The notes beneath the pieces are model-generated. The model worked only from the letters and a program-made list of their open reading frames with translations. It made no database searches and was not told the DNA's origin. This document shows positions 43,758-52,651 of a stretch of DNA of 64,000 bases, one piece after another. This DNA is from G965216695 sp965216695. GTDB taxonomy: Bacteria > Pseudomonadota > Gammaproteobacteria > Pseudomonadales > Azotimanducaceae. A program made the position numbers and the translations under genes. The DNA is taken from NCBI GenBank assembly GCA_965216695.1, contig OZ244212.1:1550001-1614000 (forward strand). Direction: 5' to 3'. Every line of letters begins with the position of its first letter. Position 1 is the stretch's first letter.

Positions 43758-44924
43758 TCATTGCAAAGAGTAACCGGTTAGCTCCAGGTAACCACTGCCG
43801 ATCCGTTCGCCGCTCTGATTGCGCGCCGCGACCAATCCTTCCCAGTAGGTCAGCGCGGTATCCATCAACTGATCGTCCATCAGAGCATCCACGTCGAACG
43901 TCTCGGGGGCTGCGCCCTCGTGCAACGTGACCCGCCAGCCCACCGGCCAACGGGTACCATCCGTATCGTGCCAGAAACGGGTTGGGCGCATCGAAAACTG
44001 AGCCGGCGACAGATGATTGATCGACCCGTCGGCACCTACGAGCGTGCCGTGGTCGAACGCATCGCGCGCGCCGTCCCGCCGCCGCAACTGAAAGACCATC
44101 AACCGCCGCTCGTCGTCCAGCGTAAGCGTCAGCCAGTCCCACCCGAGCAACTCGTCCGGCAGTACACTCGTGCTCCACTCGTGATCGAACCAGCCGCGGC
44201 CACGCACCTGATGCGTTCGACCCTCGATCGTCAGTTCTCCTTCCGCGCGAAGCCTCGGCATGCTGTAGTAGTAACTGGCTTGATCCACGCCCTTGGCGCT
44301 GTATCCCCGGTTGCCATGCAGTAATGGTGGTGCTTCGACCGCGAACTCGAGCCGGTACGCGAATTCATCTGTAGTCGCGTCGAGCAACCATCGCCCGCCT
44401 TCCTCTTCGAGCTGCCACCCGTCGGCCCACAATCGAAACGGCGCCGAGAGAGCGCCCGCAAGACGCGGATGACCTCGCACCAGCCGCTGTGCGTGCCGAT
44501 GTGCCTGGCGTTTCACGTCGGTGACTGCCGCGTGCGCGAGATAAACCTGATTCAGGTCCCAGGGTCTGGAATCGTCGCGGACATCCGGTTGCAGCGCTTG
44601 GCGGAACAGCGTGAACTGCGCGCCAAATTCCCGCTGTGGCTCCGCGTTGGCGGTGAGCGCCACCACCAGATACCACCATTCGGTGCGATAATCCGGATGC
44701 GCGCCGTGATCGCGCGGAAACTCAAGCGCCCGCCCCGGGCGGGCGCGCTTGAACATCGGATCGGCCGCCCCACCCAGTACGTCTGCAAGAACCATCGCCC
44801 GCGGGCCGATGTCACGCACGAGCCGACGTTCGTCCGCCTCCTCGTCCACAGCGTCCACCGTCGGCGTGCAACCGCCGGCAACGGCGAGCAGCACGCCTAC
44901 GATCGCCGCCGTCTCACGAACCAT
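43758..44924 (-). CDS. AttH/CrtC-like lipocalin-domain lipoprotein
   Basis: 388 residues. A lipobox (LAVAGGC, Cys19) anchors it outside the inner membrane. The mature part has two lipocalin-like beta domains: DYRTEWWYLVV and EFGAQFTLFRQAL near 80-105, then DQASYYYSMPRL and RGRGWFDHEWST, the marks of AttH and carotenoid 1,2-hydratase relatives. Its ligand is unknown. The start overlaps the permease gene by 11 nt, and the companion ABC genes match the AttEFGH layout. Confidence 0.85.
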   Translation of the reverse strand: MVRETAAIVGVLLAVAGGCTPTVDAVDEEADERRLVRDIGPRAMVLADVLGGAADPMFKRARPGRALEFPRDHGAHPDYRTEWWYLVVALTANAEPQREFGAQFTLFRQALQPDVRDDSRPWDLNQVYLAHAAVTDVKRQAHRHAQRLVRGHPRLAGALSAPFRLWADGWQLEEEGGRWLLDATTDEFAYRLEFAVEAPPLLHGNRGYSAKGVDQASYYYSMPRLRAEGELTIEGRTHQVRGRGWFDHEWSTSVLPDELLGWDWLTLTLDDERRLMVFQLRRRDGARDAFDHGTLVGADGSINHLSPAQFSMRPTRFWHDTDGTRWPVGWRVTLHEGAAPETFDVDALMDDQLMDTALTYWEGLVAARNQSGERIGSGYLELTGYSLQ

Positions 44925-47358
44925 CTTCCGCTCCGTGGATCTGCTGCCGGGGTAATGGGATCAGCAGTGCCACGGCTGCCGCACCGAATCCGACACCCAT
45001 GGACAGCGCAATGTCGGTCCAATGGGGTTCAAGCGGAATCGACCACGCGAATGCTCTGGGATTGATCACGCGGCAGAGCACCCATCCCATCGCGAGCCCC
45101 GCGGGTACGGACAGCGCGCCCGCGACAACGGCAACGAATCCTCCCTGCACCCAGGCCACGGCCCGCAACTCGCCACTCGACACGCCCAACGCGGCCAGCA
45201 CACGGTCGCGAGAAACTGCACGCAATCGGTCCGCAACCAACGCGTTGTACATAGCCACGGCGGCAACAACGAGTGCAAGCACCGCAAGTGCACGCGTCAC
45301 CGCGAACGTGCGTTCGAACGTCGCCTCCGCGCGCTCACGCAGCCCTTGCCTATCAACCACGAATGCGTCCTCAGCGACAGCCCCGAGCCGTTTCAGAAGA
45401 TCGGCTCGCGCCAGACCGGAGACGGCAAGCCGCGTCCAGACCGCGTCGATTTCGAGTGCCTCGGCCACGCGCGCACTGACGATCATCCGTGGACGTGCCT
45501 CCCCGTACGCCGGGAACACGTCCTGAACCGAAGCCCCGGGCACGCCGTACGCGTCCAGATCGTCGCCGGCGACGAGTCCCAGCCGGCGGCTGAACTGTTC
45601 GCTGATCAGCACGTCGTAGTCGCCAGGGATTCGACCGAGGCCATATCGCGCAGCGACATTCGCATCCATCGCGACCACAGAAACTTCCACTTCCGCGCCG
45701 CCGAACAGATGTGTGCCGGTGCCGGATGCACGGGTCCGAACGCCCGGGTAACCGGCGAGACCCGACGCGAGGGTTCGCGTATCGAGCACAGACGACTCCG
45801 GCCAGCTGAAATACAGATCGTCCGCCAGCCGCTGCGTCAGCATGCGGTCGAAGTCCGTCCGAAAACTGCCCACCATCAGCGTAACGGCCAGCGCCGTCGA
45901 CATCGCCAGAACGAGTGCACCGGCGGCCACGCGGAAGCCGCCGTCTGCCATTGCCGACCGGATTCCCAGGCGCATCCACCAAGCACCCACCGCGAAGCGC
46001 CGGGACACTACCGCTGCCACCGGGCCGACCAGCAACGCCGACGCAACCGCTATCAGAAACACCAGCAGAAAACCTCCGGCGACACCGCTACGCTCGACGC
46101 CTCCGATCACTGCCATACCTGCCGCGATCAGTACCGCCGTTGCACCAGCGACCTTTCGCACCCTCGAACGTCGCAACGGTCGGACAGCGGCAACGTCACG
46201 CACTCCGCGAGCGGCCACCGCCGCGGCGACCAGCCCGCTCAAGACGGTACCGGTGAACAAAGCTTTTGCGACCGCAAAACCGTCGACGTTCGGCGTCAGC
46301 CCGTCGAGGTCCATGCGCGCACCCTCCGACATCTGTAGCAGAATATTTGCCAGCAACAGCCCAAGGCCTAGACCTATTGCTGACGCGACGGTACCAAACA
46401 GCGCAAACGCGGCAACGAAGTGTGCGCCGCGCTCGTACCCGCTCACGCCCATCTGCAGCAGACGTCGCGTGAGCAACCCTTGCTGCAGCCATGCAGCCGC
46501 TGCCATCTGGTGAACCAGCAGCCACGCGACCGCCAACGCCAGCGTGGCGAGCGCGGCGAGGTTGAAGAGCACGGATCTCGCAAGCGTGGCTTCCGCTTGC
46601 GCACGAGATACCGGCACCAATCGGAACGGACCAACCGCAAGCGTCGCTTCCGGCAGACCACCCTGCAGACCCGGCAATAGCGGGTCGAGAATGTGCAGCC
46701 ACCGGCGCCAGCCGGACGGCGCAACGCGAACGAACGCACCGTGAATATCCGTGGTTTGCAGTTTCAGCAATCGTTGCGCGGTGCCCACATCCACCAACAG
46801 CACCGGCGCGCCAAATGCCGGTTGACCCCGGATGGCGAGCCTGACTGAGCCGAGTGCCAATCGTTGCCCCGTCGCAAGCCCTACCGACGGGTCCACCCAC
46901 GCGGCTGCTTCGCCGGACACTACCGGCTTGGGATCGACGCCGGCAACGTCCGCGTACGCGGCATCGCGCGCCTGCCGGGCATCGTCGGGGAGCGCCCACT
47001 GCAGCAGATCTACGCCCAGCACGCGCACCGCGCGCCGCGGTGCGTCTGCATCTTGAAGTCGGACACGGCCTACCACAAACGGCGATAGCGCACGCAGGGA
47101 CGGCGCAGTCCCCGCACGCCAGAGCCTGCGTAACTCAAAATACGCATCTTCCGACTGCAGATCGAAATCCACACGATGCGTCATGTGTCCGAATGCCGTT
47201 TCCGCAGACGACTGTTCGAGCGACCGCTCGGCGGCAGCGATCAGAAGATGTACGCCTGTGATTGATGCAACGCTCAACGTCAGACCCAACAGCGTGCTGA
47301 GTGACGACCAGGGACTGCGCAATAGCGCACGCACCTGCGCCCGGACCAGCAATGTCAT
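44914..47358 (-). CDS. FtsX-like ABC transporter permease (AttFG/MacB-type)
   Basis: 814 residues with about ten membrane helices. Two FtsX permease blocks lie near 270-410 and 690-810, with extracytoplasmic domains after the first helix (residues 45-260) and in the 490-690 region. Such proteins move lipids or lipoproteins, or drive envelope processes with a LolD-type ATPase. AttF and AttG appear as one fused gene here. It overlaps the ATPase by 4 nt and the lipoprotein by 11 nt. Confidence 0.88.
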   Translation of the reverse strand: MTLLVRAQVRALLRSPWSSLSTLLGLTLSVASITGVHLLIAAAERSLEQSSAETAFGHMTHRVDFDLQSEDAYFELRRLWRAGTAPSLRALSPFVVGRVRLQDADAPRRAVRVLGVDLLQWALPDDARQARDAAYADVAGVDPKPVVSGEAAAWVDPSVGLATGQRLALGSVRLAIRGQPAFGAPVLLVDVGTAQRLLKLQTTDIHGAFVRVAPSGWRRWLHILDPLLPGLQGGLPEATLAVGPFRLVPVSRAQAEATLARSVLFNLAALATLALAVAWLLVHQMAAAAWLQQGLLTRRLLQMGVSGYERGAHFVAAFALFGTVASAIGLGLGLLLANILLQMSEGARMDLDGLTPNVDGFAVAKALFTGTVLSGLVAAAVAARGVRDVAAVRPLRRSRVRKVAGATAVLIAAGMAVIGGVERSGVAGGFLLVFLIAVASALLVGPVAAVVSRRFAVGAWWMRLGIRSAMADGGFRVAAGALVLAMSTALAVTLMVGSFRTDFDRMLTQRLADDLYFSWPESSVLDTRTLASGLAGYPGVRTRASGTGTHLFGGAEVEVSVVAMDANVAARYGLGRIPGDYDVLISEQFSRRLGLVAGDDLDAYGVPGASVQDVFPAYGEARPRMIVSARVAEALEIDAVWTRLAVSGLARADLLKRLGAVAEDAFVVDRQGLRERAEATFERTFAVTRALAVLALVVAAVAMYNALVADRLRAVSRDRVLAALGVSSGELRAVAWVQGGFVAVVAGALSVPAGLAMGWVLCRVINPRAFAWSIPLEPHWTDIALSMGVGFGAAAVALLIPLPRQQIHGAEDGS

Positions 47359-48050
47359 CCGTCGAGCAACAGCTGAGCGTCCGAGCGCGCAGCCAGCGCA
47401 TCATCGTGTGTAGCAATCAGCATGGCGCACCCGCTCGCGCGCACCTCGCGCCACAGCACGTCGGCGACGAGCCGGGCGTTGTCCGCGTCCAGATTGCCGG
47501 TGGGTTCATCCGCCAGCAGCAACGCGGGTTCATGCGCAAGAGCCCGCGCGACCGCGACGCGTTGCTGCTCACCGCCCGACAGCGCGTGCGGATACGCATC
47601 CGCTCGAGGACCCAGACCCATCTCCTCGAGCCGACCGAGGGCACGTTCGCGTAGGTCTGGCCGGTCATTCAGGTCCAGCGGCAGACAAACGTTTTCGGCG
47701 ACCGTGAGCGTAGGCAAAAGATTGAAAAACTGAAACAGATAGCCGATGTGTCTGCGCCGGATCGCGCGCAGCTCGGAGTCCGACATTGCAGCATACGGCC
47801 GCGCGCGTTCGTCATAGCGGAACACCAGCGTGCCCGTATCGGCGGAGATTAACCCGGCAACAAGATTCAGCAGCGTCGATTTACCGCTGCCACTGCGTCC
47901 GCGCACACACAAAACCTCTGCACGCTGAAGGTCAAAATCGAGGCCATGGAGCACCAGTCGTGTCGTTTCGCCATCCAGAAACGCTTTGCTGAGGCGGCGG
48001 CATGACACCAGCGCACGCGGGTCGTCCCCGCCCGTCATCGAAGCGCGCAC
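47355..48050 (-). CDS. LolD/MacB-type ABC transporter ATPase
   Basis: 231 residues. Walker A GRSGSGKST, Q-loop FQFFNLLPTLT, signature LSGGEQQRVAVARAL and Walker B LLLADEPTGNLD are intact. It powers the fused permease just downstream. The first four or five residues could be trimmed to an internal ATG. It overlaps the upstream Nudix gene by 16 nt. Confidence 0.93.
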   Translation of the reverse strand: MRASMTGGDDPRALVSCRRLSKAFLDGETTRLVLHGLDFDLQRAEVLCVRGRSGSGKSTLLNLVAGLISADTGTLVFRYDERARPYAAMSDSELRAIRRRHIGYLFQFFNLLPTLTVAENVCLPLDLNDRPDLRERALGRLEEMGLGPRADAYPHALSGGEQQRVAVARALAHEPALLLADEPTGNLDADNARLVADVLWREVRASGCAMLIATHDDALAARSDAQLLLDG

Positions 48051-48778
48051 ATGCCTTCCGCCCGGAGCGCAGGCGTGAGTTCCGGCAGGTGTATTTCATC
48101 GCGTACCGCAGCCACGAGTGGCCGGGCATCGTGATAGTCAGCCAGCGTCCGGAGCGTGGTTAGCGTCGGCGCAATCATCTTCCACTCGCCCTCCGCCGCT
48201 TTGCCCAACGCTACTCCGGGTCTAATCCACTCACCACCCACCAGTTCGGATTCATGCGCACGCGTCCTCTGCCCCTCTGGCAACTCGGCTAGAAAGAATC
48301 GGGTGTCGAAGCGGGCGGGCGCGACTTCCGGCGTGAGCCAGTGGCTGAAGTACTGCACGCGGTCGCAGGCAAGCGCGAGATCATTGGTCCGGCAGAACTC
48401 ATCCAGCGGCAAGGTAGCGTCTGCGAGCGCGTGGCGATCGCGCTGCAGCGCCTGCAGTTCAACATCGCCCAGTGTGCGGCCGCTTCGCGTTGCCAACAAC
48501 ACACCACACTCTTCGAAGCACTCCCTAATGGCGGCCGCCCAGTACCGCAACGCTCCCGATACTCCGAGTTGCCGGTCTGCCTGTGACTCGACGACACCGG
48601 CGCACAGATGCGGAAGATTGTCCTCTGGGCTCACTTTGCCACCCGGAAACACGTGCAGTTCCGGAAAATCGCCACGACCGGGACGCTGCATCATATAAAC
48701 CTCGAGTCCGGTCGGCTTATCGCGGACCAGCACGATCGTTGCCGCCAGCCGCACCTGGGTGCGTTTCTGTGATTGCAT
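48035..48778 (-). CDS. Nudix hydrolase (NUDT7/CoA-pyrophosphatase-like or related)
   Basis: 247 residues. AATIVLVRDKPTGLEVYMMQRPGRGDFPELHVFPGGKV leads into an extended Nudix region (RYWAAAIRECFEECGVLL), where RECFEECG fits the Nudix box and a 30-residue insertion separates the GGK from it. Such long forms occur in NUDT19/RP2-like and acyl-CoA-cleaving enzymes. ATG at 48778 has GGAGGG 6 nt upstream. It is first in the operon and divergent from the ribbon-helix-helix gene. Confidence 0.85.
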   Translation of the reverse strand: MQSQKRTQVRLAATIVLVRDKPTGLEVYMMQRPGRGDFPELHVFPGGKVSPEDNLPHLCAGVVESQADRQLGVSGALRYWAAAIRECFEECGVLLATRSGRTLGDVELQALQRDRHALADATLPLDEFCRTNDLALACDRVQYFSHWLTPEVAPARFDTRFFLAELPEGQRTRAHESELVGGEWIRPGVALGKAAEGEWKMIAPTLTTLRTLADYHDARPLVAAVRDEIHLPELTPALRAEGMCALR

Positions 48779-48811
48779 TCCAGCCCTCCCGAGCCGATCT
48801 AATATCACCTT

Positions 48812-48829
48812 GACATCAGTTGTGATGTC
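48812..48829. promoter_or_regulatory. Palindromic operator candidate before the Arc-like gene
   Basis: GACATCA (48812-48818), GTTG, TGATGTC (48823-48829) is a perfect 7-bp inverted repeat, extended by TT/AA with one mismatch. It overlaps a TTGACA-like box at 48810-48815. It lies between the divergent Nudix/ABC operon and the RHH gene, 58 bp before the latter's start, where autoregulation by an Arc-type protein is expected. Confidence 0.6.
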
Positions 48830-48886
48830 GAACAAACCGCAGTACATTGGCACCTAGCGCACCTGGAAGCCGCGGCGAGGTAGACG

Positions 48887-49291
48887 ATGCAGCGCGACGA
48901 TTCATCCAAAGAGCCACCCGCTGCCTCCGCGCCCGGTGTCGCCGCAAAAGAAAATCCGCAGTCCACCTTCGCCCACGCCTCATCCGACCTGGAACTCAAG
49001 GAAGAACCCTACCGATTCGTCGTTCGGTTGCCACCATCCATGCGGGACCGGATCATGGAAGCCGCACGCCACTACAGGCGCAGCATGAACTCCGAAATCG
49101 TGGCGCGACTGCAGCATTCTTTCGGGATCATACCCGACGAACATGTCGAAGCCGCAATCGAGCCACCACTGCACCCCCAGATAGAGCAATTGTTGATGCA
49201 CGATCTGAGCGAGGACGAACGCCGGCTGTTGCGCGGTTTTCGGCGACTGAACGACGCCAAGCAGGCGGCGTTGATCAAACTGCTGGGTTGA
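48887..49291 (+). CDS. Arc-like ribbon-helix-helix DNA-binding protein
   Basis: 134 residues. Residues 41-80 form the RHH unit: the beta strand YRFVVRLPPSM, then RDRIMEAARHYRRSMNSEIVARLQHSF. The strand pairs in a dimer and enters the major groove. The first 40 residues are disordered, rich in Ala, Pro and Ser. The last 45 are helical and may mediate oligomers. A palindrome upstream is a natural target. It precedes the response regulator by 9 nt. Confidence 0.88.
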   Translation: MQRDDSSKEPPAASAPGVAAKENPQSTFAHASSDLELKEEPYRFVVRLPPSMRDRIMEAARHYRRSMNSEIVARLQHSFGIIPDEHVEAAIEPPLHPQIEQLLMHDLSEDERRLLRGFRRLNDAKQAALIKLLG

Positions 49292-49300
49292 TCCTGAGCC

Positions 49301-50305
49301 ATGCCGGAATTCGCCCTCCCACCCTACTATCACCCCACTACCGTGGCGTTCGTGGACGACAATCAATCGTTCCTCGAAAGCCTCGAACTCGAGATTCCCG
49401 CGTCACTCGCGTACCGGATCTACACAGACGCAGAGACCGCACTCGCCAGCCTGAACCAACCCCCGGCCATGCCTCCGCTGGTGGACCGGTGTTTCAAGCT
49501 GCAAAACGACGCCCGCGAAAACGCCGTGATCCACCTCGACTTGAGCCTCGTCGAGCAAGAGATCAACTATCCACAGCGATTCGAACGCGTCTCCGTGGTG
49601 GTGATCGACTATGCGATGCCGTCGCTCGACGGATTGATGCTCTGCGAACGACTGCGCGACCCGTACCTGAAACGGGCGATGCTCACCGGCGTGGCCGACG
49701 AGAAAATCGCCGTCGATGCATTCAACGCCGGATTGATCGATCGCTTCCTGCCAAAACACGCCGGGGACTCCAACCACCGGATCCTGCAGATGGTGTCCCA
49801 GCTGCAACACGAGTACTTCACCCAATACACGGCGCGTTTGCGTAACACGCTCGCCATCAGGCCGCCGGGTTTTCTTATCGACCCGGCAATGGCGGATTAC
49901 GTCAACCAGCACATGGCGCGTCAACAGCACGTCGAGTACTACCTGGTGACAGATCCTCCAGGATATCTGCTGTTGACGGCGAGCGGAAAGACACAACGCA
50001 TGCTCATCCTGGATGAGGAGCAGTACGATCGACAGGTCGATTTCATCAGAGCCCAGGACCCGCCGGCAGAGATTGCGGCAGGATTCGAACGACGGGAGAT
50101 CATGGGCCTTTTCACCGATTCGCCGGAGCATTACTTCGGTAACGAAGCCTACCCGTGGCACGAAAACGTGGTGCCGCTTGTCATGCTCGCAGGATCCGGG
50201 CACAACTGGTATGTCGCCGTCGTCGACGATCCGCCGATTGACATCGACTTCGACCCCGTCGAGTCATCCTACGCCACGTATTTGAAGCGTTCGGGTTTCG
50301 TTTAG
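49301..50305 (+). CDS. Response regulator with an unrecognised output domain
   Basis: 334 residues. The receiver spans about 13-165: acidic pair in AFVDDNQ, phospho-Asp in VVVIDYAMPSLDG, Thr in MLTG and Lys in RFLPKH. A 40-residue insertion after the second strand is unusual for REC. The C-terminal half (170-334) has no HTH, GGDEF or enzyme motif I know; it is mixed alpha/beta with YYLVTDPPGYLLLTASG. A REC plus cryptic output recalls LqsR of Legionella, but I cannot confirm that. Coupled to the RHH gene. Confidence 0.7.
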   Translation: MPEFALPPYYHPTTVAFVDDNQSFLESLELEIPASLAYRIYTDAETALASLNQPPAMPPLVDRCFKLQNDARENAVIHLDLSLVEQEINYPQRFERVSVVVIDYAMPSLDGLMLCERLRDPYLKRAMLTGVADEKIAVDAFNAGLIDRFLPKHAGDSNHRILQMVSQLQHEYFTQYTARLRNTLAIRPPGFLIDPAMADYVNQHMARQQHVEYYLVTDPPGYLLLTASGKTQRMLILDEEQYDRQVDFIRAQDPPAEIAAGFERREIMGLFTDSPEHYFGNEAYPWHENVVPLVMLAGSGHNWYVAVVDDPPIDIDFDPVESSYATYLKRSGFV

Positions 50306-50322
50306 AAAGGGAAATTGGGGAT

Positions 50323-50414
50323 TTGGGGTCAGAACAAGGATGGGGTCAGATCAAAGGGACAGAGTTTTACTCTGTCCCTTTGATCTGACCCCAAATCCTT
50401 TACTCTGACCCCAA
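50323..50414. repeat. REP-like extended palindrome
   Basis: The core is 50341-50365 and 50369-50393, exact 25-bp inverted arms around TTT, containing GGGGTCAGATC. Outer arms (50323 onward and to 50414) also carry TTGGGGTCAGA, with a few mismatches. Such GGGGTCAGA elements resemble REP sequences moved by RAYT transposases. It sits between two convergent genes and supplies the last codons and stop of the osmoprotectant permease gene. Confidence 0.75.
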
Positions 50415-51917
50415 CCCTTGCCTACGCAGATGTCCGGGCAGCAGCCAGCGCTCCACGCCTTCAAACATCAATTCGGTTGCTATCGCGAGCGCCGCCGCGG
50501 GAACGGCGCCTTCGAGAATCAGACCAACGTCGTTCAGCGACAACCCGGTGACGATAGGATCGCCCAGTCCTCCGGCACCGATGAACGCGGCCAGCGTCGC
50601 CGTACCGATGCTGATCACGGCCGCCGTGCGCACTCCGGCGAGAATTGCGGGGAGCGACAACGGCAACAGCACATGGCGCAACCGCTGACGCGGCGTCAGT
50701 CCCAAGCCCCTCGCTACACGTACCAGATTCGCATCAACCGTCGTCAACGCCGTCACCGCGTTACGCAGAATGGGCAGCAACGAATACAGAAACAACGCAA
50801 CCACCGCGGGGAACACGCCGATACCGAACAGCGGGATCATCAACGCCAGCAATGCGATCGACGGAATCGTCTGCAGCAACCCACAGGCGTATACAAGCGC
50901 GCGCGCCAAAGCAGGTCGTCGATGCACCGCCATGCTGGCGGCGAGACCAATCACCGTCGCGAGGCCCAGCGCAATCCCCGTCAGCTTCAGATGTTGCAAG
51001 GTGTTGCCCACCAGATCTGATCGGAAGCGCGACGGGGCACTATTGGGCGCCGTCTCGCCACCGAGAAAGGCCGCCGCGACATCCGCGAAGGCACGACCGT
51101 GAAACGACACCTCGGCATTCAGCGCCTGCATCCGGGTTTCGTTCAGCGACCCCGCCAGGTCCTCGAGCGCGCTCGCGGCCGCCGGCGGGAAATCGTCACG
51201 CACGAGGGGGTGCGCCAGATACGTCGGAAAGTAGCCGCGATCATCCAGCAGCGTCACCAGGTTGTAGCGTTTCAGCTCACCATCGGTGGAGTAGGCATCC
51301 ATCACATCCACGGAGCCGTCGGCGATTGCCTGGTAGGCCAGGCCGTGTTCGATCCCGGCGGGTTGCTGGGGCAGATCGTACAGCGCTCTCAACCCGGGCC
51401 AGCCGTCACCGCGTTCCAGAAACTCGTGGCTGAACACGATCCGTGCGTCCGGGTGATGCGCAAGATCGCCGATCGTGCGCACGCCGCGTTGCTGCGCGTA
51501 GTCCGACCGCGTTACCAGCGCATAAGTATTGTTGAAGCCGAACCCGGGAAGTAGTGCAAGACCCTGCTCCTCCAAAGTGCTGGCAAGCACATCCAGGTCC
51601 GCCCCGCGTTCCAGCGACAGCACCGCCTGGCTAAGCGTGCCCGTATATTCGACGTATACGTCGATCTCGCCCGACTTCAGCGCCTGATAGCAGATCAGCG
51701 TTCCGCCGAGGCCAAAGGTTCGCTCCACGGCAAACCCTTCCGCCTCCAAGCGTTGGCTAACCACCTCGGCCAGCAGATACGACTCGTTGAAGTTCTTGCT
51801 GCCGACACGAATCACCGAATCGGCCAGCACTGCGGTACCGCACAACGCGGCCAACAGGGCGACGAACAACGTGACCAAGGCGCGTATCGATCGCATGCCG
51901 AACCAACGAGCGTTCAA
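50400..51917 (-). CDS. Osmoprotectant ABC transporter, substrate-binding and permease fusion
   Basis: 505 residues. Residues 1-32 are a signal peptide, 35-290 a choline/betaine-binding domain (RVGSKNFNESYLLAEVV, DVYVEYTGTLSQA), and 300-495 a six-helix permease (VRVARGLGLTPRQRLRHVLLPLSLPAILAGVRT is the EAA loop). The order binding-domain first is less usual than permease first. TTG at 51917 overlaps the ATPase stop and has GGAG upstream; ATG at 51896 is an alternative. The C-terminus GLGSE and stop come from the REP-like element. Confidence 0.88.
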   Translation of the reverse strand: MNARWFGMRSIRALVTLFVALLAALCGTAVLADSVIRVGSKNFNESYLLAEVVSQRLEAEGFAVERTFGLGGTLICYQALKSGEIDVYVEYTGTLSQAVLSLERGADLDVLASTLEEQGLALLPGFGFNNTYALVTRSDYAQQRGVRTIGDLAHHPDARIVFSHEFLERGDGWPGLRALYDLPQQPAGIEHGLAYQAIADGSVDVMDAYSTDGELKRYNLVTLLDDRGYFPTYLAHPLVRDDFPPAAASALEDLAGSLNETRMQALNAEVSFHGRAFADVAAAFLGGETAPNSAPSRFRSDLVGNTLQHLKLTGIALGLATVIGLAASMAVHRRPALARALVYACGLLQTIPSIALLALMIPLFGIGVFPAVVALFLYSLLPILRNAVTALTTVDANLVRVARGLGLTPRQRLRHVLLPLSLPAILAGVRTAAVISIGTATLAAFIGAGGLGDPIVTGLSLNDVGLILEGAVPAAALAIATELMFEGVERWLLPGHLRRQGLGSE

Positions 51918-52651
51918 AGCTGCTCCGCGACGAGCCGCTCGACGTAGTCGTCTGCAGGTGTCTCAACGACCGATGCGGTGCGGCCCTGTTGAACGATCAG
52001 GCCGCTGCGCAACACGATCAGGTAGTCGGCTAGCCGAACGGCTTCCCGCATATCATGCGTCACCAGAACCACCGCAACGTCGGCGGCCGACCTGAGCGAC
52101 CGGAATACGTCGTAGACGTCCATGCGCGTGATTGGGTCCAGTGCAGAAAAAGGTTCGTCCAGAAGCAACAACTCCGGACTCATAAACAGCGCACGGCAGA
52201 GGCTCACGCGCTGTTGCTGGCCGCCGGACAACGCATCCGGATAGCGCGAAAGTACATCCTCGGGCAGCCCGGTAAGCTCTACCAGTTCGCGGGCTCTCGC
52301 CTCTATTCGACCCGCATTCCAGCCAGTGAGGCGCGCGACTAAACCCATGTTCTGCAGCACGTTCAGGTGCGGGAACAGCGCCCCACCCTGAACCGCATAG
52401 CCGATCCTGCGCCGAAACGCTTCGCGATCCCGTTCCGGGACCGGACTCCCGAACACAGCAACCGAACCTTCGTCCGGCGCTACCATCGCATTGATCATCT
52501 GCAGTAGCGTCGTTTTGCCGCTCCCGCTCGCACCCACAATCGCAGTGGTCGCCACAGGCAACCGCGTGCGTACGTCGCGCAGTACCCAGCTGTCTCCGTA
52601 CCGCTTTCCCACCCCGTCGAATACCGCGATGGCGTCGCCGTCGTCAGGCAT
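51914..52651 (-). CDS. Osmoprotectant ABC transporter ATPase (OpuCA/YehX-like)
   Basis: 245 residues from the ATG at 52651; a longer frame begins at 52675. Walker A GASGSGKTT, signature LSGGQQQRVSLCRAL and Walker B LLLLDEPFSALDP are intact. No CBS domains at the C-terminus, unlike ProV or OpuCA. It powers the fused permease just downstream and overlaps the sbcB stop by 8 nt, so sbcB, ATPase and permease may share a transcript. Confidence 0.9.
   Translation of the reverse strand: MPDDGDAIAVFDGVGKRYGDSWVLRDVRTRLPVATTAIVGASGSGKTTLLQMINAMVAPDEGSVAVFGSPVPERDREAFRRRIGYAVQGGALFPHLNVLQNMGLVARLTGWNAGRIEARARELVELTGLPEDVLSRYPDALSGGQQQRVSLCRALFMSPELLLLDEPFSALDPITRMDVYDVFRSLRSAADVAVVLVTHDMREAVRLADYLIVLRSGLIVQQGRTASVVETPADDYVERLVAEQL

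Noticed and set aside
45022..46338. 438-codon open frame antisense to the FtsX permease
   Set aside because: Arg/Gln-rich, no domain, exactly opposite the permease.
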